Made by a program: the position numbers and the translations under genes
Part shown: positions 42,250 through 51,134 of the stretch, piece after piece
Position numbering within the stretch: the stretch's first letter is position 1
Layout of the letters: the number at the start of each line of letters is the position of its first letter
Source of the DNA: Gordonibacter sp. 28C
GTDB taxonomy: Bacteria > Actinomycetota > Coriobacteriia > Coriobacteriales > Eggerthellaceae
Length of the DNA stretch: 64,000 bases
Assembly (NCBI RefSeq): GCF_003339845.1
Contig: NZ_PPTR01000009.1
Location: 1 to 64,000, forward strand
Direction of reading: 5' to 3'
The notes under the pieces: generated by a model
Told to the model about the DNA's origin: nothing
The model's input: only the letters and a program-made list of their open reading frames with translations
Database searches by the model: none

Positions 42250-44493
42250 GTGGAACGGACGTTGTTGAAAACGCGCGCTGCCGGGCGCATGCTCTTGGCG
42301 CTGCTGCTGGCGGCGTCGCTGGCGTCATGGGCGCCGGGGCGTGCTTGGGCGGCCGAGTCGAACGGGGCGGCCGAGCTCGCCGGGAGCCTGGTCGATAGCA
42401 GCGATGGAATCGAGGCCGTCGTGCGGCAGGCCGTCGCCGAAGGGATCGATCCGGTCGATGCCCTGAACGGGTATCTGCGGCAGGCGTACAACCGCGACGA
42501 GGGCGGCATCGCTCCGCTGGCGAACGAGGTGCTGCCGTCGCAGTACTACTTGACGAACCTAGGGCAGGTCACCAGCGTGAAGCTCCAGCACCCCTGGGGC
42601 ACGTGCTGGGCGTTCGGCGCCGTGTCGGCCCTCGAGTCGGCGTGGTTGAAGGCTCAGGGGGCCGGCGGGAGCGACAGCGTGTTCTGGAACGAAGCCGAAG
42701 TGCAGCCGCAGCTGTCCAACCTGACGAACGCGATCGATTTGTCCGAGCATACCGTGGCATGGTTCGCCCACCAGCCGCAGACGCAGGAGAGCGGCGGCTC
42801 GCAAGCGGGCGAGGGTACCGGCAGGCCCGTCGCGGCCGACGGCACGATGACGAACGGCACGCAGCTCGGAGGCGGTTTCACCGAGCTCGCCGAGGCGCAG
42901 TTCACGGCATGGCAGGGAGCGGCTTGGGAGGCCGACGCTCCCTACACGTACCGCACCGAAGACGGCTTCTACCACCCCGATGCGACGAAGGGCGACACGC
43001 CGTGGTGGCACTTCGACCGCAACAACAGCGAGGAGCCCGATCCCTCGGATGCGACCGACGCGCGCAACAAAGACTGGTCGCTCGACGACAGCGTGCGCAT
43101 GGGCGACGTCGTGAAGGTGCAGGGCGTGCGCAGCCTTCCCGTGCCGGCAAAGACGACGCTGGGCGACGCAGGTCCCTCCATCTACGACGGTTACGACGAG
43201 AGCGCGACGGAGGCCATCAAGCAGGCGCTCGTGGAGGTGGGGGCGGTCGACATAGCCTACTTTTCTCCAGGATCGCACCCGTCCGACATCAATCCCGACG
43301 GCACGTATCCTCCCGTCGGCGAGTACTTCAACTACGAGGAATGGTGCCAGTACGACGACCGCACGGCTGTGAGCTCCAACCACGAAGTGACCGTCGTCGG
43401 CTGGAACGACGATTACCCGGCGGCGAACTTCAAGGGCACGAAGCAGACGGCCCTGCCTCCGGGAAACGGAGCCTGGCTCGTTAAGAACAGCTGGGGGTCG
43501 AACGACTTCTTCACCGCTGCGGGATACTCCCAGGACGACTTGAAGTGGGGTCTAGAAGACGAGAACGGCAACCACACCGGGTTCTTCTGGCTGTCGTACT
43601 ACGACCACACCATCACGTCCGCCACCGCCTACGAGGTGGCCAAGGCCGACGAGGACTTCGCCCGCAACTACCAGTACGACTACGTGGCGACGAGACAACA
43701 GCTCCCCGCGTTGCTCAAGGCGACGTCGCCCGAAACGGAGGTGGCGAACGTGTTCACCGCGCAGGGCGACGAGCTGCTGCGCGCCGTGTCGGCCCGCACG
43801 TTCGCGAAGAACGCCACGGTGAACATCAAGGTGTACGTGCTGGGCGAAGGCGATGTTTGGCCGGGAGGCGGCACGCTGGTGGCGGAACAGGAAGAGGTGT
43901 TCCCCTTCGGCGGATATCACACCGTCCACCTTTCCGAGCCGGTGAAGCTCGCCCAGGGGCAGCGGTTCGTCGTGACGGAGAACGAGCCGACGACCTATGC
44001 CGATCCGGTAACCGGCGAGTTGAAGGCAGGCGCCTACCTCCCCATCGAGACGACGCTCGACGATTCGCTGCTCGGCTCGGGCCACGGTTCGACGAAGGTG
44101 GTGGCCAACGATGGAGAGACGTACATCACCAGCGACGGCAAGCACTGGTTCACGCCGGCCGAGCTCGAGAAGGCAACAACCGAGGCGCTGGGCGGCGAGG
44201 CGTTGTACCACTACGGCAACGCCATGATCAAGGCGTTCACCGACGACGATCCGAACCCCGCGCCGAAACCGGTCGACCCCGTCGTCCCCGTGGATCCTTC
44301 GCCGGGCGACGGTCCGCAGCAGCCAGGGGGATTCGAGCCTGAGCGCGTGGACTTCGGGAACGCGCAGGCGAAGCCGCTTTCCAGGACGGGCGATGCCGCG
44401 GTGCCGGCCGCAGGCGCGGCCGCGGCGCTGGCGCTGGGGGCGCTGGCCTCCGTCGCGCTCGCGGCCTTTGCGATGCGCCGCCGACGGGCGTGA
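42250..44493 (+). CDS. Surface-anchored C1A-type cysteine peptidase (first of tandem pair)
   Basis: About 747 residues. A signal peptide (ending PGRAWAAE) precedes a papain-like catalytic domain: Cys in HPWGTCWAFGAVSALES (C119), His in SSNHEVTVVGWNDDYP and Asn in GAWLVKNSWGSNDFF. A lectin-like beta domain follows (NVFTAQGDELLRAVSARTFA ... KVYVLGEG). The C-terminus PLSRTGDAA with a hydrophobic helix and MRRRRA is a sortase-type anchor with LSRTG. It is thus predicted to be an exported wall protease; the substrate is unknown. The GTG at 42250 has GAGGAAGG upstream and places the signal peptide at the N-terminus. Confidence 0.88.
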   Translation: MERTLLKTRAAGRMLLALLLAASLASWAPGRAWAAESNGAAELAGSLVDSSDGIEAVVRQAVAEGIDPVDALNGYLRQAYNRDEGGIAPLANEVLPSQYYLTNLGQVTSVKLQHPWGTCWAFGAVSALESAWLKAQGAGGSDSVFWNEAEVQPQLSNLTNAIDLSEHTVAWFAHQPQTQESGGSQAGEGTGRPVAADGTMTNGTQLGGGFTELAEAQFTAWQGAAWEADAPYTYRTEDGFYHPDATKGDTPWWHFDRNNSEEPDPSDATDARNKDWSLDDSVRMGDVVKVQGVRSLPVPAKTTLGDAGPSIYDGYDESATEAIKQALVEVGAVDIAYFSPGSHPSDINPDGTYPPVGEYFNYEEWCQYDDRTAVSSNHEVTVVGWNDDYPAANFKGTKQTALPPGNGAWLVKNSWGSNDFFTAAGYSQDDLKWGLEDENGNHTGFFWLSYYDHTITSATAYEVAKADEDFARNYQYDYVATRQQLPALLKATSPETEVANVFTAQGDELLRAVSARTFAKNATVNIKVYVLGEGDVWPGGGTLVAEQEEVFPFGGYHTVHLSEPVKLAQGQRFVVTENEPTTYADPVTGELKAGAYLPIETTLDDSLLGSGHGSTKVVANDGETYITSDGKHWFTPAELEKATTEALGGEALYHYGNAMIKAFTDDDPNPAPKPVDPVVPVDPSPGDGPQQPGGFEPERVDFGNAQAKPLSRTGDAAVPAAGAAAALALGALASVALAAFAMRRRRA

Positions 44494-44579
44494 GGGATTT
44501 TCGGCGATGCCCGCACGGCAACTTGACGGCTTATGCGAATCGTAACCGGACTGTTTTCTTGCCGATGGTTTCAGCCTTC

Positions 44580-44585
44580 TACAAT
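44580..44585 (+). promoter_or_regulatory. Candidate -10 box of the second C1A peptidase gene
   Basis: TACAAT followed by GG, 44 bases before ATG 44624. The region also has TTGACG at 44523-44528, too distant to pair with it. Confidence 0.4.
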
Positions 44586-44623
44586 GGAAAGGAAGTATCT
44601 TTTCCTTTGACAACGGAGGCCGC

Positions 44624-46864
44624 ATGGCTGCAACGAAACCAAAGGGGCCGGCGTTTCTGCGCGCCGCGCTTTCGCTTCTGCTGGTGTGGTCGCTCGCGTC
44701 GATTCCGGGCGCGAAGCCCGCTTGGGCGGACGATCGGGACGATGCGGGCTTGAAGTCAGCGGCCCAAGCGGCGGCCGATGCGAACGAGGACGTCGTCGCC
44801 GTTCTGAGGACGGCAGCGGCGACGGGAGAAGATCCCAATCTGGCGTTGGCTCGCTATGCGCAGCAGCTCGCCGACGGCAACGCGGTCCATCCCGCCCCGC
44901 TCGCGAACGCTCTGGTGCCGACGCGCTATTATCTGACGAACCTCGGGCAGGTCACCAGCGTGAAATTCCAGAACCCCTGGGGCTCGTGCTGGGCTTTCGC
45001 CGCCATTTCGGCGCTGGAGTCGTCGGCGTTGAAGACGCAAGCCCCCAGCGCCGACGGCAGCGTGTTCTGGAGCGATCCCGGAAGCGTGGAACCCCGGATA
45101 AGCGGCCTGACGGATGCGGTCGACTACTCCGAGCGCGCGCTTGCCTGGTTCGCGCACGAGCGCCAGATCGAGGCGCTTGCCGGCGTCCAGGCGGGCGAGG
45201 GCATGATCCGCCAGAAGACGACGCTCGGCACGCAGATGGCGGGCGCCGCACCGTGGAACGCGGAGACGGAGTTCACCTCCGGCTTGTCCGTGGCCGCCGA
45301 AAGCGACGTTCCCTACACATATCTCACGGCAAGCGGCGCGCCTTACGTTCCCGACCCGCAAAACGGCGACCTGCCCTGGTGGAACATGGTGGCGAACCCC
45401 GACGGCAGCGTGCCCGAAGAGCCTATTGCCGGCTCCGCCGACGCGCGCCTGCAGGACTGGTCGGTCGACGCTTCGCTGCGCGCGCTGGCCGAGGTCAAGG
45501 TCAGCGGCTCGATGGCTCTTCCCAGCCCGGCCAAAACGTCCACCACCGTGGTGGACGGCGTCTCGAAGACCGAGTACCTGGGCTACGACGAGAACGCGAC
45601 CGAGGCCATCAAGCAGGTCCTCATGGACGTGGGCGGCGTGTCCATCACCTACATGGCCGACCAGTCCAAGCCGGGAAGCGGCTCCATCGTGCAAGGCGGC
45701 AGCGGAGAGCACTTCTCCTACGACAACTGGTGCCAGTACAACGGCGTCGATCTGAAGTCCGACCACGGGGTGACCATCGTGGGCTGGGACGACGACTATC
45801 CGGCTGCGAACTTCACCGGCACGGTGAGCGGCCAGCCCGAAGGCGACGGCGCGTGGCTCGTGAAGAACAGCTGGGGGTCGGACGCGTTCTTCGACGCCAG
45901 AGGCTATCCGGGCGACAAGAAGCACTGGGGCCTTGAAGACGCAGACGGCAACCACACCGGGTTCTTCTGGCTGTCGTACTACGACCGCAGCATCTCGTCC
46001 CCCTACGCTTACGAGGTCTCACCGATCACCGACTACCAGCATCGCTACCAATACGATTACCTGGGGATAGCCGGCGCACCCACGCAAGATGCGGTGGAAG
46101 GCGACGCCGTGCTTTTCGCCAACGTGTTCACCGCGCAGGGCGACGAGGTGCTGCGCGCGGTGTCGGCGCGCACGTTCGCCCGAGGCGAGACGGCGGACGT
46201 GTCGGTGTACCTGCTGGACGCCGACGACGAGCATCCCACCGACGGCAAGCTGGCGGCACCTATGCAAAGCGCCGCGTTCGACCATGCCGGCTATCATGAG
46301 ATAGCGTTGGACCAGCCGGTTCAGCTTGCGGAGGGCCAGCGCTTCGCCGTGGTGGAGAGCGTTCGGACCATTACGGCCGACGGCGCGCCGGGCGGATACT
46401 TGAACCTCGAGCGCTGCTTGGACGGCGAGCTTATCGCCCAGATAAGCTCCGAAGCCATGGTGGGCCGGGCCGTGGCGAACGCCGGCGAGACGTACCTCAC
46501 CACCGACGGCGAGGAATGGTTCACGCCGGCCGAGTACGAGGACGCCGTGACCGAGGCGCAGGGCGGCAGCGCGCTCGTGCACTACGGCAACGCCATGATC
46601 AAGGCGTTCACCGACGACGATCCGAACCCGGCGCCGAAGCCGATCGGTCCCGGGCCCGTCGATCCTTCGCCGGGCGATGATCCTCAGCGGCCCGGGGGAT
46701 TCGAACCCGAGCGCGTGGACTTCGGGAACGCGCAGGCGAAGCCGCTTTCCAGAACGGGCGATGACGCGATGCCGGTCGCAGGCGCGGTTGCGGTGCTGGC
46801 GTTGGGGGCGCTGGCCTCCGTCGCGGCTGCGGCTTTTGCGGCGCGCCGCCGACGGGAGGGGTAG
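44624..46864 (+). CDS. Surface-anchored C1A-type cysteine peptidase (second of tandem pair)
   Basis: 746 residues, collinear paralogue of the gene at 42250. Signal peptide (ending AKPAWADD); catalytic Cys in QNPWGSCWAFAAISALES (C122), His in KSDHGVTIVGWDDDYP and Asn in GAWLVKNSWGSDAFF. The lectin-like domain has NVFTAQGDEVLRAVSARTFA. The same C-terminal linker and anchor (NAQAKPLSRTGDDAMP, hydrophobic helix, RRRREG) are nearly identical between the copies. That suggests recent duplication or gene conversion at the 3' end, with a more diverged pro-region. CGGAGG precedes the ATG. Confidence 0.88.
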   Translation: MAATKPKGPAFLRAALSLLLVWSLASIPGAKPAWADDRDDAGLKSAAQAAADANEDVVAVLRTAAATGEDPNLALARYAQQLADGNAVHPAPLANALVPTRYYLTNLGQVTSVKFQNPWGSCWAFAAISALESSALKTQAPSADGSVFWSDPGSVEPRISGLTDAVDYSERALAWFAHERQIEALAGVQAGEGMIRQKTTLGTQMAGAAPWNAETEFTSGLSVAAESDVPYTYLTASGAPYVPDPQNGDLPWWNMVANPDGSVPEEPIAGSADARLQDWSVDASLRALAEVKVSGSMALPSPAKTSTTVVDGVSKTEYLGYDENATEAIKQVLMDVGGVSITYMADQSKPGSGSIVQGGSGEHFSYDNWCQYNGVDLKSDHGVTIVGWDDDYPAANFTGTVSGQPEGDGAWLVKNSWGSDAFFDARGYPGDKKHWGLEDADGNHTGFFWLSYYDRSISSPYAYEVSPITDYQHRYQYDYLGIAGAPTQDAVEGDAVLFANVFTAQGDEVLRAVSARTFARGETADVSVYLLDADDEHPTDGKLAAPMQSAAFDHAGYHEIALDQPVQLAEGQRFAVVESVRTITADGAPGGYLNLERCLDGELIAQISSEAMVGRAVANAGETYLTTDGEEWFTPAEYEDAVTEAQGGSALVHYGNAMIKAFTDDDPNPAPKPIGPGPVDPSPGDDPQRPGGFEPERVDFGNAQAKPLSRTGDDAMPVAGAVAVLALGALASVAAAAFAARRRREG

Positions 46865-46904
46865 CGCAGCTCGGGCGGGCGCGGCGCCCGAGCTGCAAGA
46901 GCTG

Positions 46905-47846
46905 CTATTGTGCGTCGAGGGCGGGCCGATTGCGCATGATGTCGTAGGAAAGCCAGGTGCATGCTCCGATGATCAGCAGTTCCACCAGGTCGCTCGAACC
47001 GGTGGAGGCGAAGGTTCCTTGCGCGATGCTCCAACCAACGCTGGCGACGTCGAGCACCAGGCCGATGATGCACAGCACGAAAAACGGCTTGATCTTCTGC
47101 GGGTTGGAAGCCCCGCGCAGTCCGAAGATGCCCACGACAAGGTCGACGACCGCGCTGACTACGAGCACGATGGCGAACGAGATCATGAGCACGATACCCG
47201 ATACGGGCTGACCGTTCAGGTCGACCGTGGTGTCGATGCCGTTGGCCAGGGAGAACACCGACAGCGCCAGCATCGCGGCGCTCGCAAGCAAGGTGGCGAC
47301 GGCGAACACGATAAGCACGATGACGATGACGCGCAGAGCCTTCTGGCTGCCCGAGCGTTCGCCCTCCGGCTTGGCCTCGCCCACGATGCCCAGGTCGCGC
47401 TCCTTTTTCACCTGGTCGGCCAACGTCGTGCAGAAAACCAGGTAGATGATGTCTCCTATGAGCAGGAAGGGATCGCTGAAGACGGTTCCGTGGTTGGCCC
47501 AGGTGTAAACGAACATCGCGAGGAGCACGATGGAGATGGTCCAGCTGAGCGCCCGGTAGGGCCCGATCTTGCTCGCGTCTTTGGCCCCGCGCAGCCCGAG
47601 CACGGCCACGACGATTTCGACGAGGCCCAGCACAAGGACGATGGATCCCACGACGATGGTGACGAGGCCCGCCGTGGTGTCGGTGCCGCCCACGTTCAGC
47701 GATTCGTCGATGCCGAGCGAGCCGGCCGACGCGCCGGCCGCGATGATGAGAGCGGCCGAGATCATCAAGAGAACTCCGAAAACGATCATGACGATGGAGG
47801 TGATGCGCAGCGCTTTCTGCGTTCCGGTGCGTGGGAGGTTGGCCAT
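46905..47846 (-). CDS. Eight-helix membrane protein built from two similar halves
   Basis: 313 residues with about eight hydrophobic segments. Residues about 6-145 and 165-300 align: TGTQKALRITSIVMIVFGVL with SGSQKALRVIVIVLIVFAVA, and VAVLGLRGAKDASKIGPY with VGIFGLRGASNPQKIKPF. The halves are joined by a charged linker (KKERDLGIVGEAKPEGE). An ancient internal duplication is thus clear. ATG 47846 has AAAGGA upstream on the minus strand. No known family is assigned; each half resembles the small four-helix proteins of Coriobacteria. Confidence 0.8.
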   Translation of the reverse strand: MANLPRTGTQKALRITSIVMIVFGVLLMISAALIIAAGASAGSLGIDESLNVGGTDTTAGLVTIVVGSIVLVLGLVEIVVAVLGLRGAKDASKIGPYRALSWTISIVLLAMFVYTWANHGTVFSDPFLLIGDIIYLVFCTTLADQVKKERDLGIVGEAKPEGERSGSQKALRVIVIVLIVFAVATLLASAAMLALSVFSLANGIDTTVDLNGQPVSGIVLMISFAIVLVVSAVVDLVVGIFGLRGASNPQKIKPFFVLCIIGLVLDVASVGWSIAQGTFASTGSSDLVELLIIGACTWLSYDIMRNRPALDAQ

Positions 47847-48120
47847 GGCGCGTCCTTTCTCGAAGGGCGCCGCCGAAGTCGCAGCCCGGCGAAACCTGCT
47901 GCGCGTACGTGGAGTCCGCGAGACGGGCTTTGCCGGCACGCACTTCGCGTGCGGCGCGATGTGGGTATTCTGCTGCGCAGTATACGACGGTGACGCGCTC
48001 GACAGATGCGATGGAGCACCTGATGAGGGACGGGGCGAAACGAACGCCTTCTTTTGCGGTACGAAGGAGGCGCGCCCTCGGGCAACGGGGGCGGACGGCC
48101 TGCGGTCGGTGCGGCATGCG

Positions 48121-48159
48121 GAATGTCCTAAAAGGTGCCGGTCCCCTTTCAGGACATTC
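48121..48159. repeat. TGTCCTAAA-type hairpin repeat, copy B3
   Basis: GAATGTCCTAAAAGG pairs with CCTTTCAGGACATTC, loop GTGCCGGTCC. The clearest member of the family with copies at 30942 and 42091. Confidence 0.65.
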
Positions 48160-48186
48160 CGACCGATCGCGTCGCGGGGCGGGGTG

Positions 48187-49017
48187 TTAGGCGGACGCTT
48201 CGACGAACAGCTTCACGTCGCGGTAGCGCTTCTCGGCCACGGGGCAGGTCGTGCCGTCGTCGAGCGTCAATTGGAACCGCGCGACTTCTCTGGCTCGGCT
48301 CATGTTCGCCAGGCAGCTGCGATGCGTGCGCAGAAAGCCGCGATCGGCGAACTTCTGCTCGAGCTCGGCCATGGACGTGCGCATGAGGAAGTCTCCCTGG
48401 GAGTGCACGACCCGACAGCGCGGGCCCTCCGCCATCACGCAGCAGATCTCGTCGGGATGGAGGAAGTGCATCTTCCCTTCGATGTCGCGGAAATCAAGCT
48501 TGCTTTCGGAGGCGCTCAGCGTCTCGAAGTGGTCGAGCAGGTAGTTGAGGGCGTTCTCGTCCTCGCCCAGCTGCGGGAACGCCTCGTTGGCGTCCGTCGT
48601 GTTCGACACGTGCAGGTGAACGATGCGCGGCCCCGCAGGCGTGGGCGCCCACACGTAGGTGGCGTGCTGCGTGAACGGCAGGTTGCGCTTGCCGTCGTGC
48701 GATTTGACCAGCACGGTGTAGACCGCGCTCGCGATCCATACGCCGCCGCGGTGCTTGGCGCTCCACTGCTCGTCTGCGAGGGCCAGCCTCGTGTCGTACT
48801 CGACGCGGAGGATTTCCTTCATGTCCTCGAGGTTCGACGCCGTTTGGAGGGAGAACGGGCCGAGCCATACGACGTCGTCGGCCATGTGGACCATGGCCGC
48901 GTCCATGTCGCGCTCGACGAAGTGCTTGTAGGCCGATTGGCGCGACAGCTCGATGACGATGCGCTCCCGCAGGCGAGCATCGTCGGATTTCGACGGTTGG
49001 GTCGTTTCCTTGTGCAC
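48187..49017 (-). CDS. LytTR-family transcriptional regulator with SnoaL-like N-terminal domain
   Basis: 276 residues. The N-terminal half (about 20-140) has a SnoaL/NTF2-like fold pattern (AYKHFVERDMDAAMVHMADD, then WSAKHRGGVWIASAVYTVLV and RIVHLHVSN). The C-terminal half (about 170-275) is a LytTR DNA-binding domain (MHFLHPDEICCVMAEGPRCR, then VVHSQGDFLMRTSMAELEQK and RTHRSCLANM). LytTR usually follows a receiver; here the ligand-type NTF2 domain would be the sensor. GTG start at 49017 with AAAGGA. Targets unknown; no kinase neighbour. Confidence 0.85.
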   Translation of the reverse strand: MHKETTQPSKSDDARLRERIVIELSRQSAYKHFVERDMDAAMVHMADDVVWLGPFSLQTASNLEDMKEILRVEYDTRLALADEQWSAKHRGGVWIASAVYTVLVKSHDGKRNLPFTQHATYVWAPTPAGPRIVHLHVSNTTDANEAFPQLGEDENALNYLLDHFETLSASESKLDFRDIEGKMHFLHPDEICCVMAEGPRCRVVHSQGDFLMRTSMAELEQKFADRGFLRTHRSCLANMSRAREVARFQLTLDDGTTCPVAEKRYRDVKLFVEASA

Positions 49018-49152
49018 GAACGTCCTTTCGCGTACCTTGTTGCCGTGACGGCTTGCTTTTGCGGCACGACTAGGATAACGCCGCAGCGGGCAAAGCGGAA
49101 TAGAAGTCGTTGTACGGCGTAAAGAGGGCGGAGGGGGACGGCTCTCCGCCGC

Positions 49153-50378
49153 TCAGTCGACGAGCTCCTCCCCGCGCAGCAGGTCCACGTCCACGAGGGC
49201 GCCGGCCTCGAAGCCGCGCTCGCCGATAGGGGAGACGCGCTGGGCGTTGCTGGCCATGCAGGCGGCCATGTCTCCCGCCTTGAAGTTGAGGAAATCCGCC
49301 GTGTAGCCGGTGGGGCTGTCCTCGTCGCGCACCAGGTTCACGCGGGCGATGTTCGCCATCTGCGGTGGGCCTCCCACCTCGGCCGCCGCGCGAGCCTTCA
49401 CCGTGGGAATGGCGCGTACGGGCACGCCCAGGAAGCGCGCGACCACGGCCTGCAGGCACCATTGCGTGCCGTAGTAGGCGGCCAGCGTGGGGCCGGGCAG
49501 GTCGACGACGGGCTTGCCGTCGGCCACGGCCAGCATGAGCGGGCGTCCCGGCACGGCGGCGATGTAATGGTGGACCACCTTGCCGCGTCGCTCTATCATG
49601 CGCACGTTGAAGTCTTCCTCGCCCACGGCCGATCCGCCGTTGACGACCACCGCGTCCGCCACGGCCAGCGCTTCGGCGAACGCCTGCTCGAGCGCGGCCT
49701 CGTCGTCGTGCACGATGGGGAAGACGATGGGCTCGGCACCGACTCCAGCAGCATATGCTTCACCATGAGGCTGTTCGTGTCGACGTTCTGCCCGCGGCGA
49801 GGTTTGATGCCGGCGGGAACCAGCTCGCTGCCGGTGGGGATGAACGCCACGCGCGGCTTGCGCCGCACGGGCACCAACGTCGCGCCGCCCATGGCGAGAG
49901 CGGCCAGGTCGGTGGGACGGATGGGCAGGCCCGCTTTCATGAGCGGCGTGCCTTCCTTGATGGTGCTGCCGGCGGGGCGCACGTTCGTGCCGGGGGCCAC
50001 CTGCACGTCGTCGTCGAGCACGACCGAGCCGTCCGGCTGTAGGGCGGCCTTCTCGATCATGACGACGGCGTCGTAGTCGTCGGGGAAGTCGTCGCCGGTG
50101 TCCGCGCGCACGTAGTCCTCGCCGAGACGCCAGGTGCCCGTGTCCGGCAGCCCGTTCGCGAACGCCGCCGACTTCACGGCGATGCCGTCGCACGACGAGG
50201 CGCGCACCACCGGAAGCGTGTTCTCCGACACGAGATCGCGCGCCGTCACGCGTCCCACTGCCTCGTCCAAGCTCACGAGCTCCGTGGCGGTTGCCGTCGG
50301 AGAAGGCTCCCATGCGGCGAAGAAGTCCGCAAGCGCCTCCTCTCGCGACGGAAACCCGTGCATGATCTTCTCTCCCAT
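49153..50378 (-). pseudogene. moeA: Molybdopterin molybdenumtransferase MoeA, interrupted by a frameshift
   Basis: On the minus strand from ATG 50378 (GGGAG upstream), the N-terminal part is clearly MoeA (SLDEAVGRVTARDLVSENTL, RASSCDGIAVKS, AFIPTGSELVPAGIKPRRGQ). After MVKHMLLE the frame is lost near 49742, and GAEPIVFPIVHDD continues in another frame with VNGGSAVGEEDF and VVDLPGPTLAAYY to the stop at 49153. Adding one base after GAG would give LLELGAEPIV, so a single deleted base explains it. MoeA inserts molybdate into molybdopterin. It may be a real pseudogene or a sequencing error. Confidence 0.85.
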
Positions 50379-50415
50379 GTTCCATCTCCCTGGTTGAACG
50401 GCTGCGTTGGACATT

Positions 50416-50421
50416 ATTATA
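50416..50421 (-). promoter_or_regulatory. Candidate -10 box of moeA
   Basis: TATAAT on the minus strand in an A/T-rich stretch, 37 bases before the moeA start. No clear -35 box. Confidence 0.4.
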
Positions 50422-50525
50422 GTATGGAAGAAATATTTAAATACCAGGATATTTTGCCGCCACTCCAATAATGGGGGATAAAAAAACGACTTACGGAAAC
50501 GGGATCGATTCGCGATCGCGCGCAC

Positions 50526-50552
50526 GAAAAAATGCGCCTAAGCGCATCTTTT
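50526..50552 (-). terminator. Rho-independent terminator of the moaE transcript
   Basis: GATGCGC-TTAG-GCGCAT followed by TTTTTTCG on the minus strand, 155 bases after the moaE stop and before moeA. Confidence 0.65.
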
Positions 50553-50558
50553 CGCATA

Positions 50559-50574
50559 TGTTTCACGTGAAATA
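50559..50574. promoter_or_regulatory. parS-like ParB binding site
   Basis: TGTTTCACGTGAAATA matches the parS consensus TGTTTCACGTGAAACA at 15 of 16 positions. It lies intergenic between moaE and moeA. Confidence 0.8.
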
Positions 50575-50592
50575 TCCGTTCGTTATTCGATT

Positions 50593-50695
50593 GGCGAACC
50601 CGATTCGGCCGGCGACCCGGTGCGGCCGACGAGCTTGGAATCGCCGGCGGAACGTCCGGCAAGCTCTGGCAGCCGGCGAACCCGATGCGGTCGGC
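50593..50695 (+). repeat. Short direct repeat near the parS-like site
   Basis: GGCGAACCCGATTCGGCCGG at 50593-50612 recurs as GGCGAACCCGATGCGGTCGG at 50675-50694 with two changes. Meaning unknown. Confidence 0.5.
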
Positions 50696-50706
50696 TGATT
50701 CGCCGC

Positions 50707-51102
50707 TTACGCGTAGATCTCCTTCTCCACCACCAGGTCGTTCTTGATCTTGCCCACGAGCTTCTGCAGCGCGTCGATGCAGTTCGGGCGGATGTCCGCG
50801 CCGATGAGCACGTACATGATGGAATCGCCCACGCCCAGGACGCCCTCGTTCAGCCACGTGCGCACGTAGTACACGCCGGGCCACGTGAGCGCTTCCTTCT
50901 CCGCCGCCGCAACGCCCTCGGCGTCGTAGGAGAACTCGACCTGCGCCACTTCGCCCAGGCCCTCCACGCCTTCGCGCACCTGCTTCTTCGGCGTGATGCG
51001 CACGATGCCGTTGTGGGCGAGGAACATGCCGCATTGGGCGGCCTGCGGATCCTGCTTGGCCTCTTTGAGCCACTGGTCGATGGACGGTTCTTGCTGTGCC
51101 AT
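50707..51102 (-). CDS. MoaE-like molybdopterin synthase catalytic subunit family protein
   Basis: 131 residues. The pattern YDAEGVAAAEKEALTWPGVY and VLGVGDSIMYVLIGADIRP leads to CIDALQKLVGKIKNDL, which matches the MoaE fold (GD...V....R..A......I...K). MoaE with MoaD converts precursor Z to molybdopterin. Typical MoaE ends with a Lys-x-x-W/K region after the helix; here it is VVEKEIYA, so the catalytic Lys is not certain and a divergent paralogue is possible. Its neighbour moeA supports a molybdenum cofactor role. GAGAGGGG precedes the ATG. Confidence 0.72.
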   Translation of the reverse strand: MAQQEPSIDQWLKEAKQDPQAAQCGMFLAHNGIVRITPKKQVREGVEGLGEVAQVEFSYDAEGVAAAEKEALTWPGVYYVRTWLNEGVLGVGDSIMYVLIGADIRPNCIDALQKLVGKIKNDLVVEKEIYA

Positions 51103-51134
51103 GGTGCCCCTCTCTTCGTTTTTCCGATTGACCC

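Noticed and set aside
49735-49750. Programmed ribosomal frameshift in moeA
   Set aside because: No slippery heptamer or downstream pseudoknot is apparent, and MoeA is not known to use frameshifting; a base deletion or sequencing error is simpler.
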